Assembly (NCBI GenBank): GCA_963719465.1
Contig: OY970386.1
Coordinates: forward strand, 2,250,716 to 2,314,715
Direction: 5' to 3'
DNA length: 64,000 nt
Source of the DNA: JALHUB01 sp963719465
GTDB taxonomy: Bacteria > Chloroflexota > Dehalococcoidia > DSTF01 > JALHUB01
Both the position numbers and the translations under genes were made by a program. Positions 8,730 through 17,358 of this stretch are shown here, piece after piece; position 1 is the stretch's first letter; each line of letters opens with the position of its first letter. The notes beneath the pieces were generated by a model. That model searched no databases and was not told the DNA's origin. It saw only the letters and a program-made list of their open reading frames with translations.

Positions 8730-8777
8730 GAAGTCGATGTAGGTGAAGGGACGATGGCGGTGTCCCGCATCGAGTCA

Positions 8778-8805
8778 GGGCAGGCACGGGGGCCTGCCCC
8801 TACGG
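8778..8805. repeat. Palindromic repeat upstream of guaA
   Basis: GGGCAGGC and GCCTGCCC arms around ACGGGG, followed by CTACGG. It is a member of the scattered hairpin-plus-CTACGG family. Confidence 0.75.
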
Positions 8806-8824
8806 TTTACGGAACCCCCATGTT

Positions 8825-10492
8825 ATGACAGAACCGGACAGCAGCTATCGCGTTCCCACCAGCGACGACATCGAGGTGTCGACGTACCTGGAGATCGCGC
8901 GCGAGAAGGGCGGCGAGCAGCCGGTCCTCAGCGAGGAGCCGGCCGGCGCCGGACCGGAGACGGTCGTCGTCATCGATTTCGGGTCGCAGTACAGCATGCT
9001 GATCGCGCGGCGGATTCGCGAGTGCAGCGTTTACTGCGAGATCGTGCCGTACACGGCGTCGTGGCAGGACGTCGCGCGGCTGAACGTGAAGGGGTTCGTG
9101 CTATCGGGCGGGCCGGCGAGCGTCTACGGGGAGAAGGCCCCGCTGGCGCCGCCGTTCATCTTCGAGAAGGGCTTCCCCGTGCTCGGCATCTGCTACGGGA
9201 TGCAACTGCTGGCGTACCAGCTCGGCGGGCGCGTGACGCCGAGCGCCAAGCACGAGTACGGCCACACGATCATCCACCAGTCGGAGCCGTCGGAGCTGTT
9301 CGCGGAGCTGCCGCCGGCCATCCCGGTCTGGATGAGCCACGGCGACCAGATCGCGCAGATGCCTTCGGGCTTCCATTCGCTGGCCTACACCGATAACTCG
9401 CCGGTGGCTGTGATGGGCAACGAGCACGGCATGCTGGGGCTGCAGTTTCACCCGGAGGTCGTGCACACGCCGCAGGGCAAGCAGATCATCCGCAACTTCC
9501 TCTATCGAATCTGCGGCTGCCGCGGCGACTGGACGCCTTCGAACTTCGTGGCGGAGAGCATGGAGCGCATTCGCGAGCAGGTGGGCGACGGGCGGGTCAT
9601 CTGCGCGCTCTCCGGCGGCGTCGACTCAGCGGTGGCGGCGACGCTGGTGCACCAGGCGGTCGGCGACCAGCTCACGTGCATCTTCGTCAACAACGGCCTG
9701 CTGCGCCGTGAGGAGCCGGAGCGCGTGCTGGACACCTTCCGGCGCAATCTACAGATGAACCTGGTCTACGTGGATGCGACGGATCGCTTTCTGGAGACGC
9801 TGGCCGGCGTCATCGACCCGGAGACGAAGCGACACCGCGTCGGCGAGGAGTTCATCCGCGTTTTCGAGGAGGAGGCCGGCAAGCTGGGGCGCGTCGACTT
9901 CATGGTGCAGGGCACGACGTACCCGGACGTGATCGAGAGCGCGTCGTCACCCAGCGGCGACGGCGCGGCCGCGAAGATCAAGACGCACCACAACGTCGGC
10001 GGGCTGCCCAGCCAGATGACGCTGCGACTCATCGAGCCGCTGCGACACCTGTTCAAGGACGAGGTGCGTCAGGTGGGACTGGCGGTCGACCTGCCGGAGG
10101 AGATGGTGTTCCGTCAGCCGTTCCCGGGGCCGGGCCTTTCGATTCGCATCATCGGCGAGGTGACGCCGGAGAAGCTGGAGACGCTGCGCGCCTGCGACTG
10201 GGTGGTGATGAACGAGATCAAGAAGGCGGGGCTATACCGCGACCTGTGGCAAGCGTTTGCGGTGCTGACGGACAGTCGCAGTGTGGGCGTGATGGGCGAC
10301 TTCCGGACGTACGGGCACGTGGTGGCGCTGCGGTTGGTGACGGCGGAGGACGCGATGACGGCGGACTGGGCGCGGCTGCCGTACGACCTGCTGGCGCGGA
10401 TGGCGAATCGCATTGTGAACGAGGTGCCGACGGTGAACCGGGTGGTGTACGACATCACGTCGAAGCCGCCGGGCACGATTGAATGGGAATAG
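8825..10492 (+). CDS. guaA: GMP synthase (glutamine-hydrolysing)
   Basis: 555 residues. It converts XMP to GMP. A class I glutamine amidotransferase domain starts at VVVIDFGSQYS, with GICYGMQLLAYQ (catalytic Cys) and LQFHPEV (catalytic His). The ATP-pyrophosphatase domain has the P-loop ALSGGVDSAVAATL, and the C-terminal dimerisation domain ends ITSKPPGTIEWE. An N-terminal extension of about 45 residues precedes the usual start; no nearer ATG is in frame. It opens the purine gene block on the plus strand and has a promoter-like sequence at 8701-8729. Confidence 0.96.
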   Translation: MTEPDSSYRVPTSDDIEVSTYLEIAREKGGEQPVLSEEPAGAGPETVVVIDFGSQYSMLIARRIRECSVYCEIVPYTASWQDVARLNVKGFVLSGGPASVYGEKAPLAPPFIFEKGFPVLGICYGMQLLAYQLGGRVTPSAKHEYGHTIIHQSEPSELFAELPPAIPVWMSHGDQIAQMPSGFHSLAYTDNSPVAVMGNEHGMLGLQFHPEVVHTPQGKQIIRNFLYRICGCRGDWTPSNFVAESMERIREQVGDGRVICALSGGVDSAVAATLVHQAVGDQLTCIFVNNGLLRREEPERVLDTFRRNLQMNLVYVDATDRFLETLAGVIDPETKRHRVGEEFIRVFEEEAGKLGRVDFMVQGTTYPDVIESASSPSGDGAAAKIKTHHNVGGLPSQMTLRLIEPLRHLFKDEVRQVGLAVDLPEEMVFRQPFPGPGLSIRIIGEVTPEKLETLRACDWVVMNEIKKAGLYRDLWQAFAVLTDSRSVGVMGDFRTYGHVVALRLVTAEDAMTADWARLPYDLLARMANRIVNEVPTVNRVVYDITSKPPGTIEWE

Positions 10493-10500
10493 AGTACCAA

Positions 10501-10550
10501 GGGGACACCCCCTGATACCCCCGGCAGAGGGAGACCCTCTGCACTCCCTT
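10501..10550. repeat. Double-hairpin repeat, family 2, copy 1
   Basis: GGGG-ACA-CCCC followed by CCGGCAGAGGGAGACCCTCT, then GCACTCCC. The same two-hairpin order with compensating changes is found at 17216-17275. It lies between guaA and purD. Confidence 0.7.
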
Positions 10551-10657
10551 TTCCACCACTCCCCCACCCACCATCCGGAGCGGTATTGCCCATCGTACAG
10601 AGAGCCGCTACCATCATGACGGCAGGACGCTAGTACCCCAATCGGCAGAGGAAGCGG

Positions 10658-11950
10658 TTGCGAGTTCTCATCGTCGGTTCGGGCGCGCGTGAGCACGCCC
10701 TCGCCTGGAAGCTGCGGCAGTCGCCGCGCCTAGACGCCCTCTACGTCTCCCCCGGTAACGCCGGCACAGCGCAAATCGCCGACAACCTCTCGGTCAAGGC
10801 GAACAACGTCGAAGGCATCGTGCGGACGGCCCAGGAGCAGGCTATCGACCTCGTCGTCGTCGGGCCGGAGGAGCCGCTGACGCTCGGGCTCGTCGACCGG
10901 CTGGAGGCGGCGGGCGTCGCGGCGTTCGGGCCGAGCAAGGCGGCGTCGCTCATCGAAGCGAGCAAGGTCTTCGCCAAGGAACTGATGGTCCGCCACGGCA
11001 TTCCGACCGCAAAGCACGCCAGCTTCGACTCGATGCTGGATGCGGGCACGTACATCGCCGAGCACCGCGAGCCGCTGGTCATCAAGGCGGACGGGCTGGC
11101 CGCCGGCAAGGGGGCGATCCTGACGCGCGACTCGGCGGAGGCGCTGGAGGCGGCGGACGCGCTGCTCTGCGACCGCGTGCTGGGCGAGGCGGGCGCACGC
11201 ATCGTCGTCGAGGAGCGGCTGTCGGGGCGCGAGGTGTCGGCGCAGGCGTTCACGGACGGCCTCACCGTCGTGCCGATGCCGCTTTCCTGCGACCACAAGG
11301 CGGTCTTCGACTACGACGAGGGTCCGAATACGGGCGGCATGGGCGCCTACAGTCCGCCCGGCTGGATCTCGCGGGAGACGGTCGAGTGGATCGACGAGCA
11401 CATCACGCGCGCGACCGTGCGGGCGCTGTCGGAAGAAGGGCGAATCTACCGCGGCGTGCTCTATCCCGGGCTGCTGGTGACGGAAGACGGGCCGAACGTG
11501 CTGGAGTACAACTGTCGCTTCGGCGACCCGGAGACGCAGGCGATTCTGCCGCGCCTGAAAAGCGATCTGCTCGACGTGCTGTGGGCGGTGGCGACGGGAA
11601 CGCTGCATCAGACGAAGGTCGAATGGCGCGAGGAGGCGTGCGTGGCGGTGGTGCTGGCGTCGGGCGGGTACCCGGGGAAGTACGAGACGGGCTTCCCCAT
11701 CGAGGGGCTGGACGATATCGACGACGATGTTATGCTGTTCCACGCCGGCACGAAGACGGACGAGAGCGGCGGGATCGTGACAAGCGGCGGCCGCGTGCTG
11801 ACGGTGTCGGCGCTGGGGTCGACGCTGGCGGAGGCGCGGCGGAAGGCGTACGCGAACGTGGAGCGGATCCGCTGGCCGGGCGTGCATTTTCGCACCGATG
11901 TCGGCGGACGGCGGGTGCGTCCGCGGGCGGAGTGGCTGGAGATACCATGA
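10658..11950 (+). CDS. purD: Phosphoribosylamine-glycine ligase
   Basis: 430 residues. It makes GAR from phosphoribosylamine, glycine and ATP. It begins MRVLIVGSGAREHALAWKL, with GPEEPLTLG, the ATP-grasp region VIKADGLAAGKGAI, the signature GPNTGGMGAYSPPG and EYNCRFGDPETQ. The start is TTG at 10658, with AGAGGAAG a few bases before it; no ATG fits the conserved N-terminus. The stop overlaps an ATG (ATGA) that opens a truncated purE copy. Confidence 0.95.
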   Translation: MRVLIVGSGAREHALAWKLRQSPRLDALYVSPGNAGTAQIADNLSVKANNVEGIVRTAQEQAIDLVVVGPEEPLTLGLVDRLEAAGVAAFGPSKAASLIEASKVFAKELMVRHGIPTAKHASFDSMLDAGTYIAEHREPLVIKADGLAAGKGAILTRDSAEALEAADALLCDRVLGEAGARIVVEERLSGREVSAQAFTDGLTVVPMPLSCDHKAVFDYDEGPNTGGMGAYSPPGWISRETVEWIDEHITRATVRALSEEGRIYRGVLYPGLLVTEDGPNVLEYNCRFGDPETQAILPRLKSDLLDVLWAVATGTLHQTKVEWREEACVAVVLASGGYPGKYETGFPIEGLDDIDDDVMLFHAGTKTDESGGIVTSGGRVLTVSALGSTLAEARRKAYANVERIRWPGVHFRTDVGGRRVRPRAEWLEIP

Positions 11951-12012
11951 ACAAACCTCTCGTGGCCGTCGTCATGGGGTCGAAGTCTGACGCGCCGACG
12001 ATGCAGGAGTAG
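11947..12012 (+). pseudogene. Truncated duplicate of the purE 5' end
   Basis: A 21-codon frame reads MNKPLVAVVMGSKSDAPTMQ plus E and stops at 12012. Its last 48 bases (11962-12009) match the start of the full purE (12115-12162) at 43 positions. It is coupled to purD by ATGA and followed at once by a palindromic repeat. It could be a leftover of the original purE start after a duplication, or a short translated leader; nothing shows a function. Confidence 0.8.
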
Positions 12013-12018
12013 ACGGCA

Positions 12019-12047
12019 CTGAGGGTTGAAACCCTCAGCTTACGGGG
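12019..12047. repeat. Palindromic repeat between the two purE starts
   Basis: CTGAGGGTTGAAACCCTCAG at 12019-12038 followed by CTTACGGGG. It lies in the 105-base segment separating the duplicated purE 5' ends. Confidence 0.85.
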
Positions 12048-12099
12048 AGCGCCAGAGGCGTCGAAACGCGTTTGTGGAGTTGGGTTCGGAGACGTGTGA

Positions 12100-12564
12100 G
12101 TGGCTGAAGCGCTGGTTGCCGTGGTCATGGGGTCGAAGTCGGATGGGCCGACGATGCAGGAGTGCCTGGATGCGCTCGACAAGCTGGGCATTGCGTATGA
12201 GACGGCGGTGATGTCGGCGCACAGGACGCCGGACAAGGTGCGCGAGTTCGCGCAGGCGGCGTCGGCGCGCGGGATTCGCGTCATCATTGCAGGCGCGGGC
12301 GGGTCGGCGGCGCTGCCGGGCGTTATCAAGGCGTACACGGCGCTGCCAGTCATCGGCGTGCCGCTGGCGTCGAGCGACCTGAAAGGCGTCGACGCGCTGA
12401 TGGCGATTGCGCAGATGCCGCCGGGGGTGCCGGTCGCGACCGTGGCCGTCGGCAAGTGGGGAGCGCGCAACGCAGCGCTGCTGGCGGCGGAGATACTGTC
12501 GCTGTGCGACGAGTCGGTGCGCAAGGCGTACGAGGTCTATCGCCAGGGATTGGCGTCGGGGTAG
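12100..12564 (+). CDS. purE: N5-carboxyaminoimidazole ribonucleotide mutase
   Basis: 154 residues. It converts N5-CAIR to CAIR. It starts MAEALVAVVMGSKSDGPTMQ from GTG 12100, with MSAHRTPDKV (catalytic His region), the glycine-rich IIAGAGGSAALPGV, PVIGVPL and QMPPGVPVATV(A)VG. A GGAGA sequence lies about eight bases before the GTG. No purK is present in the window. The upstream 153 bases contain a partial duplicate of its own 5' end. Confidence 0.95.
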   Translation: MAEALVAVVMGSKSDGPTMQECLDALDKLGIAYETAVMSAHRTPDKVREFAQAASARGIRVIIAGAGGSAALPGVIKAYTALPVIGVPLASSDLKGVDALMAIAQMPPGVPVATVAVGKWGARNAALLAAEILSLCDESVRKAYEVYRQGLASG

Positions 12565-12581
12565 ACTAGACACGCAGCGAC

Positions 12582-12656
12582 GCCGAGGCTGGAAAGCCTC
12601 GGCTACGGGACCTGCAAGTCGGACATGAGGCGGGCAGGATGCCCGCCCTACGCGGG
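12582..12656. repeat. Two palindromic repeats between purE and the cupin gene
   Basis: Hairpins at 12582-12603 (GCCGAGGCTGGAAAGCCTCG core, then CTACGGG) and 12629-12647 (GGCGGGCAGGATGCCCGCC, then CTACGCGGG). Arms differ but the layout (hairpin followed by CTACG) is the same. Confidence 0.85.
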
Positions 12657-12661
12657 AACCC

Positions 12662-12988
12662 ATGTTCAAGCATAGCAGCGAATCCACGCCCTTCGAGATG
12701 TTCCCCGGTATCGTGCGCCGGGCGCTCTGCGGCGCCGAACGCATGACTGTGTGCGAGATCACGCTCCGGAAGGGCGCCACGGTGCCGCTGCACAGCCACG
12801 AGGACGAGCAGGCCGGCTACGTGATTCAAGGTCGCTTGCTCTTCAAGATCGGCGAGGAGGAACGCGAGATAGACGCTGGCTGCGGCTACCTGGCGCCGGG
12901 CGGCGTCGCTCACGCGCTGACGGTCCTGGAGGACACCCTGATCGTCGAGGTCTTTTCGCCGCCGCGCAAGGAGTACCTTCAGCCGTGA
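12662..12988 (+). CDS. Cupin-domain protein
   Basis: 108 residues forming a single cupin barrel. Motif 1 is GATVPLHSHEDEQAGYVIQG (metal ligands H, H, E) and motif 2 is PGGVAHALTVLEDTLIVEVF (ligand H). Small cupins of this type bind metals or small ligands. The substrate is unknown, and its place inside the purine block may be only operon neighbourhood. It follows a pair of palindromic repeats. Confidence 0.85.
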   Translation: MFKHSSESTPFEMFPGIVRRALCGAERMTVCEITLRKGATVPLHSHEDEQAGYVIQGRLLFKIGEEEREIDAGCGYLAPGGVAHALTVLEDTLIVEVFSPPRKEYLQP

Positions 12989-13051
12989 GTAATGCTAGCA
13001 TCAATAGTCCCGTCTTCACGTGGATGGCGAACGATGTGAGGACTACGAACG

Positions 13052-14344
13052 ATGATACCTAAATATTCGCGGCCGGAGATGGCCGACATCTGGTCGGACA
13101 GGGGGAAGTACGACCGCTGGCTGCAGGTCGAGATCGCCGTGTGCGACGCCTGGGCCGAGCGCGGCGACATCCCGATGGAGGCGGCGGAGAAGATCCGCGG
13201 CGCCAAGTACAACCTGGACGACTTCAATCGCTACCTGAAGGAGATACACCACAACGTCATCTCCTTCCTGCGGTCGGTCGCGGATAGCCTGGGCGAGGAG
13301 TCGCGCTTCGTGCACATGGGGCTGACGTCGTACAACGTTGTCGACACGGCGCTGGGCATGCAGCTCCGCGACGCGAGCGACATTTTGCTGCGCGACCTGG
13401 AGGCGCTGACCGCCGCCGTCGAGGAGAAAGCGCGTCGTTACAAGGACACGCTGATGATGGGCCGGACGCACGGCGTCCACGCGGAGCCGATAACGTTCGG
13501 GCTGAAGCTTGCCGGCTGGGTCGACGAGCTGCGACGCAACGCCAGGCGCCTGGCCGACGCGCGCGCGGAGGTGGCGATCGGCAAGGTGAGCGGCGCGGTC
13601 GGCAGCCACGCGACGGTGCCGCCGGAGATCGAGGAGAAGGTCTGCAAGCGATTAGGGCTAGGCATCGAGCCGATAAGCACGCAGATCGTGCAGCGCGACC
13701 GCCACGCCCGCTTCGTGACGACGCTGGCGATACTGGCGTCGTCGCTGGAGAAGTTCGCGACGGAGATCCGCCACCTGCAGCGGACGGAGGTCCTGGAGGT
13801 CGAGGAGCCATTCGAGGAGGGCCAGGCGGGCTCGAGCGCGATGCCGCACAAGCGCAACCCGGAGAAGTGCGAGCGGGTCTGCGGGCTGGCGCGGGTCGTG
13901 CGCGGGTACTCGGTGACGGCGCTGGAGAACGTGTCGCTGTGGCACGAGCGCGACCTGACGGACTCGGCGCCGGAGCGCATCATTCTGCCGGACGCCTGTC
14001 TCGTCGTGGACTACATCCTCGACCTGTTCACGTACGTCATGCGCGGGCTGCAGGTCTATCCGGAGCGGATGCGCGAGAACCTGGAGTTGACGCAAGGGCT
14101 GGTGTTCACGTCGCGGGCGCTGGTGGCACTGGTGAACAAGGGGCTGAGCCGCGAGAAGGCGTACAAGCTGATTCAATCGTGCTCGATGCGGGCGTGGAAG
14201 GAGCGCGTGCCCCTGCGCGGCCTGCTGGAGGGCGACGCCGAGGTGTCGGGCCTGCTGTCGGCGACGGAGCTGGACGCGATATTCGACTACAACGTCTACA
14301 CGAAATACGTGGACGACTCCTTCAAGAGAGTGAACCTGCTTTGA
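13052..14344 (+). CDS. purB: Adenylosuccinate lyase
   Basis: 430 residues. It cleaves SAICAR and adenylosuccinate, releasing fumarate, so it acts in both IMP and AMP synthesis. Visible are FVHMGLTSYNVVDTALG, MGRTHGVHAEPITFG (catalytic His), and the signature loop GSSAMPHKRNPEKCE near residue 265. The start at 13052 (MIPKYSRPEMADIW) matches the family N-terminus. The stop overlaps the TTG start of the next membrane-protein gene. Confidence 0.96.
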   Translation: MIPKYSRPEMADIWSDRGKYDRWLQVEIAVCDAWAERGDIPMEAAEKIRGAKYNLDDFNRYLKEIHHNVISFLRSVADSLGEESRFVHMGLTSYNVVDTALGMQLRDASDILLRDLEALTAAVEEKARRYKDTLMMGRTHGVHAEPITFGLKLAGWVDELRRNARRLADARAEVAIGKVSGAVGSHATVPPEIEEKVCKRLGLGIEPISTQIVQRDRHARFVTTLAILASSLEKFATEIRHLQRTEVLEVEEPFEEGQAGSSAMPHKRNPEKCERVCGLARVVRGYSVTALENVSLWHERDLTDSAPERIILPDACLVVDYILDLFTYVMRGLQVYPERMRENLELTQGLVFTSRALVALVNKGLSREKAYKLIQSCSMRAWKERVPLRGLLEGDAEVSGLLSATELDAIFDYNVYTKYVDDSFKRVNLL

Positions 14345-15090
14345 ACATCAACGTTTCGTCGGGCGGCGATCTGCGCAAGCAGCGAGACCTTGGGCAGATC
14401 GTCGACACGGCGATCAAGATCTACCGTCAGAACTTCGGCGAGTTCCTGGCCATCGGAGTGCTGACGCTGCCGCTGTTCCTGGCGAGCAGCCTGGCGTCCG
14501 CGCTCGTCGGGAACATTTACGTTTACATGGGAGTTAGCCTGACGCTCGTCATACCGGGCATTCTTCTCGGGATCGCGGCGCAGGCGGCGATGGCGCGGGC
14601 CGTCGCGGACCTGGCGGAAGGGATGGTGCCGGAGTTCGGCTCGATCTACGGGCGAGTTGCGCGGCGGTTCTGGACTCTGGTCAGGACGGGATTCCGAGTC
14701 ATCCTCATCTTTCTGGCGTTGTGCGCGACCGTGATCGGCATTCCCGTTGCCTTCTATCTGGCGATTCGCTGGGCGTTCTTCAGCCAGGCGATCATCATAG
14801 ACGGCGAATCATCGCCTCGCTCGACTGAAGCCAGCGCCCGGATCGTCGCAGGCTCGTGGTGGCGGACGTTCGGTATTCTGGTGATAATCGGCCTTCTGGC
14901 GAACGTCCCCGTGGAGGTGATCCGGCTCGTTTTCTCGCCGGCGAACGCGGTGGCGGCGGCCATGGCGGGCGCGGTAATCGCCGTGATTGCCTTCCCGTTC
15001 AGCGCCGTGGGATCGACGCTGCTGTATTTTGACCTGCAGAGCCGAAAGGCGGCGCCGGCGGCGGTAGACGGCGGGCCGGTGACCGGATAG
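14341..15090 (+). CDS. Multi-pass membrane protein, GPDPase_memb-like
   Basis: About 249 residues from TTG 14341, which overlaps the purB stop. It begins LNINVSSGGDLRKQRDLGQI and then VDTAIKIYRQNFGEFLAIGV, a pattern seen in the membrane domain of glycerophosphodiester phosphodiesterases and related DUF families. Around five to six hydrophobic segments follow, ending with a soluble tail rich in Ala/Pro. No catalytic motif is visible, so the role is unknown. It separates purB from purC. Confidence 0.7.
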   Translation: MNINVSSGGDLRKQRDLGQIVDTAIKIYRQNFGEFLAIGVLTLPLFLASSLASALVGNIYVYMGVSLTLVIPGILLGIAAQAAMARAVADLAEGMVPEFGSIYGRVARRFWTLVRTGFRVILIFLALCATVIGIPVAFYLAIRWAFFSQAIIIDGESSPRSTEASARIVAGSWWRTFGILVIIGLLANVPVEVIRLVFSPANAVAAAMAGAVIAVIAFPFSAVGSTLLYFDLQSRKAAPAAVDGGPVTG

Positions 15091-15132
15091 TCAATCTTCA
15101 AAGCATCCTTCTCTGAAGCAGGGAGCGCGAAC

Positions 15133-16027
15133 GTGACAAGATCAGTATTGCTTGAGACGAACATGCCCAACCTCTTCGCGCGCGGCAAGGTCCGCGATAC
15201 GTACGATCTCGGCGACGGGCGACTGCTCATCGTCGCCACGGACCGCATCTCCGCCTTCAACGTCGTGCTGCCGCAGGGCGTGCCGAACAAGGGCGCGGTG
15301 CTGACGCAGCTCTCGGCGTTCTGGTTCGAGATGACGGCGGGCGTGATGCCCAACCACTTCCTGCGCATCATCAGCAACTGCGACAACGCCGACCTGCCGT
15401 TCCCCTGCTCTCAGGACATGGCCGGCCGGTCGATGGTGGTGAAGAAGGCGAAGCGGCTGGACATCGAGTGCGTGGCGCGCGGCTACCTGTCGGGCTCCGG
15501 CTGGGCGGAGTACAGGGAGTCGGGCTCGGTGTGCGGGATCAAGCTGCCGAGCGGGCTGCGGGAGAGCGACAAGCTGCCGGAACCGATATTCACGCCGTCG
15601 ACGAAGGCGGAAAGCGGCCACGACCTGAACATCGACTTCGGGCAGGTGGCAGGCATGGTCGGCGCGGAGACGGCGGCCGGCATGCGGGACGCGACGCTGT
15701 CGATTCTATCGTTTCGCGGCGGAGTACGCGCTGCAGCGGGGGATCATCATCGCGGACACGAAGATTGAGCTGGGCTGGTGGGACGGACGGCTGATCGTTA
15801 TCGACGAGCTGCTGACGCCGGACTCGAGCCGCTTCTGGGAGGCGTCGACGTACGAGCCCGGGAGGTCGCAGCCGAGCTTCGACAAGCAGCCGGTGCGCGA
15901 CTGGCTGACGGCGTCGGGATGGAACCGGGAGCCGCCGCCGCCGGACCTGCCGGACGAGGTGGTAGCAGGGACGTTGGAGCGGTACAGGGAGGCGTTCCGG
16001 CGGCTGACCGGGCATGAGTTGATGTAG
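15133..16027 (+). CDS. purC: Phosphoribosylaminoimidazole-succinocarboxamide synthase, one-base frameshift
   Basis: It makes SAICAR from CAIR, aspartate and ATP. The first frame (from 15133) has GKVRDTYDLGDGRLLIVATD, DRISAFNVVLPQGVPNKG and ARGYLSGSGWAEY. Near 15705-15715 the frame shifts by one extra base, and the rest (RFAAEYALQRGIIIADTKIE, then LTPDSSRFW and SFDKQPVRDWL) continues to the stop at 16027. Both halves together make a complete protein of about 297 residues. The shift site is GATTCT. Because it would be the only purC here and all else is intact, a sequencing error is more likely than a dead gene. Confidence 0.9.
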
Positions 16028-16040
16028 CAAGGAGAGCGAC

Positions 16041-16295
16041 GTGTTTCTTGCCAGGGTTTTCGTGACGTTGAAGCCGACGGTCAACGATCCGCAGGGGCTG
16101 ACGATACGCGGCGGGCTGCATTCGCTGGGGTTCGAGAGCGTGGAGGCGGTGCGAGCCGGGAAGTACCTGGAGATACGGGTCAGCGAGTCGGAGCGGGGGA
16201 AGGCGGAGTCGCAGGTGCACGAGATGTGCCGTCAACTCCTGGCGAACCCGATCATCGAGGAGTACCGGTTCGAGCTTGACGAGGTGGCGGGGTAG
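16041..16295 (+). CDS. purS: Phosphoribosylformylglycinamidine synthase subunit PurS
   Basis: 84 residues, typical of the small structural subunit that joins PurL and PurQ. It begins MFLARVFVTLKPTVNDPQG and contains RGGLHSLGFESVEAVRAGKY, both diagnostic. The start is GTG 16041 with AAGGAG about six bases upstream. No purQ or purL follows; the next gene is convergent, so the other subunits must lie elsewhere. Confidence 0.93.
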   Translation: MFLARVFVTLKPTVNDPQGLTIRGGLHSLGFESVEAVRAGKYLEIRVSESERGKAESQVHEMCRQLLANPIIEEYRFELDEVAG

Positions 16296-16318
16296 GCAGC
16301 GAGTTCGAGCTGTGCCGA

Positions 16319-17090
16319 CTACTTGTCGAGGGTCAGGCTGTGGACAATCGCTTCGAACTTCGGCTCCCACTCCCGATATTTGGCTAGCGAGGTCTGGCAC
16401 GCAATGCTGTATGCCCACGTGTCGTTGAGACCAACCACGTAGTTGAGGGATTCGAAGGCCTCCCCGCCTGTCTGAAGGCCGCTCTTCGGGTATTCGCGGG
16501 TCATCACGGCCGGCAAACCTCCTACCCTTGTGTCGACCGGTCTAGCAAACTGCATCCACGTGTCAAATGTCCCTACGAGGCTCCAGTAACCGTTTGCCGT
16601 GCTCTCGAGGTCACCCGTCATGGGCTGCGGCATCATCAGGCAGAATGTATTCTCGTCTCCGGGTGCGTGCGCGTCTCCACCCGATTCGTCAATGTCACCG
16701 AGTGTATTCGTCGTCCAGCCGGAGGGAAACAAGAGCGAGAGGTGCAGTATTCTGTCGTGCCAGTAGACGAACGTTCCACGGGATAGTTCGAAAGCCATCG
16801 GGTTTCGACCCAGAACCTGGGTAACCGCACCGTATCCAGGCGCCTGAACCTTGATGCTGGGATGATAGCCAAGACTTGCTGAGCTGAGCCTGAAGACTCC
16901 TTGTTGATCTGTTGTCGTGGTCGACACGCTCTGGCCGCTTTCCGTCAGGGTGACCTTTCGCGCCAGCAATCGGAGCGCCGGTAGTGGCATCCGTCACGAC
17001 ACCCCACATGCAGCCGGAAGACAAGGCTGCAACCACGATGAGTAGAATCGGCAGAAAAACGTAACGACGACACAATCGATGAAGGAACAT
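16319..17090 (-). CDS. Lipoprotein with carboxypeptidase-regulatory-like domain, one-base frameshift
   Basis: From ATG 17090 the product starts with an arginine-rich n-region, a hydrophobic stretch LPILLIVVAALSSGC with a plausible lipobox Cys, then VVTDATTGAPIAGAK, the start of a regulatory-like beta sandwich. Near 16960-16968 the frame shifts by one extra base (AAAGG region) and continues as KVTLTESGQSVSTTTTDQQG and then a second domain containing LLFPSGWTTN. The joined product is about 256 residues. The second domain resembles the GWKVYDNP...LPPDWQTDM domain of the secreted paralogs near 41, 60 and 62 kb. It is convergent with purS. Confidence 0.65.
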
Positions 17091-17215
17091 CGGCGCACCT
17101 CCGTTGTCGAGGATGATAGGCATCGAAAGGGCCGCCGTCAAGGGCGAGCGCTGGCGTGGCCCACGCAACATCCGCGTTCTTCTTCCCACTCCGCCCGCCC
17201 TGAACGGGTGGTTTC

Positions 17216-17275
17216 TCTGGAGGTGTCCTCCAGACCTCCGGCAAAGAGGGAGAATCCCTCTCTGCACTCTCCCTC
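17216..17275. repeat. Double-hairpin repeat, family 2, copy 2
   Basis: CTGGAGG-TGT-CCTCCAG followed by CCGGCAAAGAGGGAGAATCC and CTCTCTGCACTCTCCCTC. It matches the copy at 10501-10550 in order and spacer sequence. The 268-base gap 17091-17358 contains this repeat and no gene that I can support. Confidence 0.65.
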
Positions 17276-17358
17276 GGTTGCTCATGTGAGGGTATGCTTC
17301 GCGTCGATGGTGAGATACGCCCGAGAAGGGGAACCGCCGGGAGAGTTAAAGGGATCCT

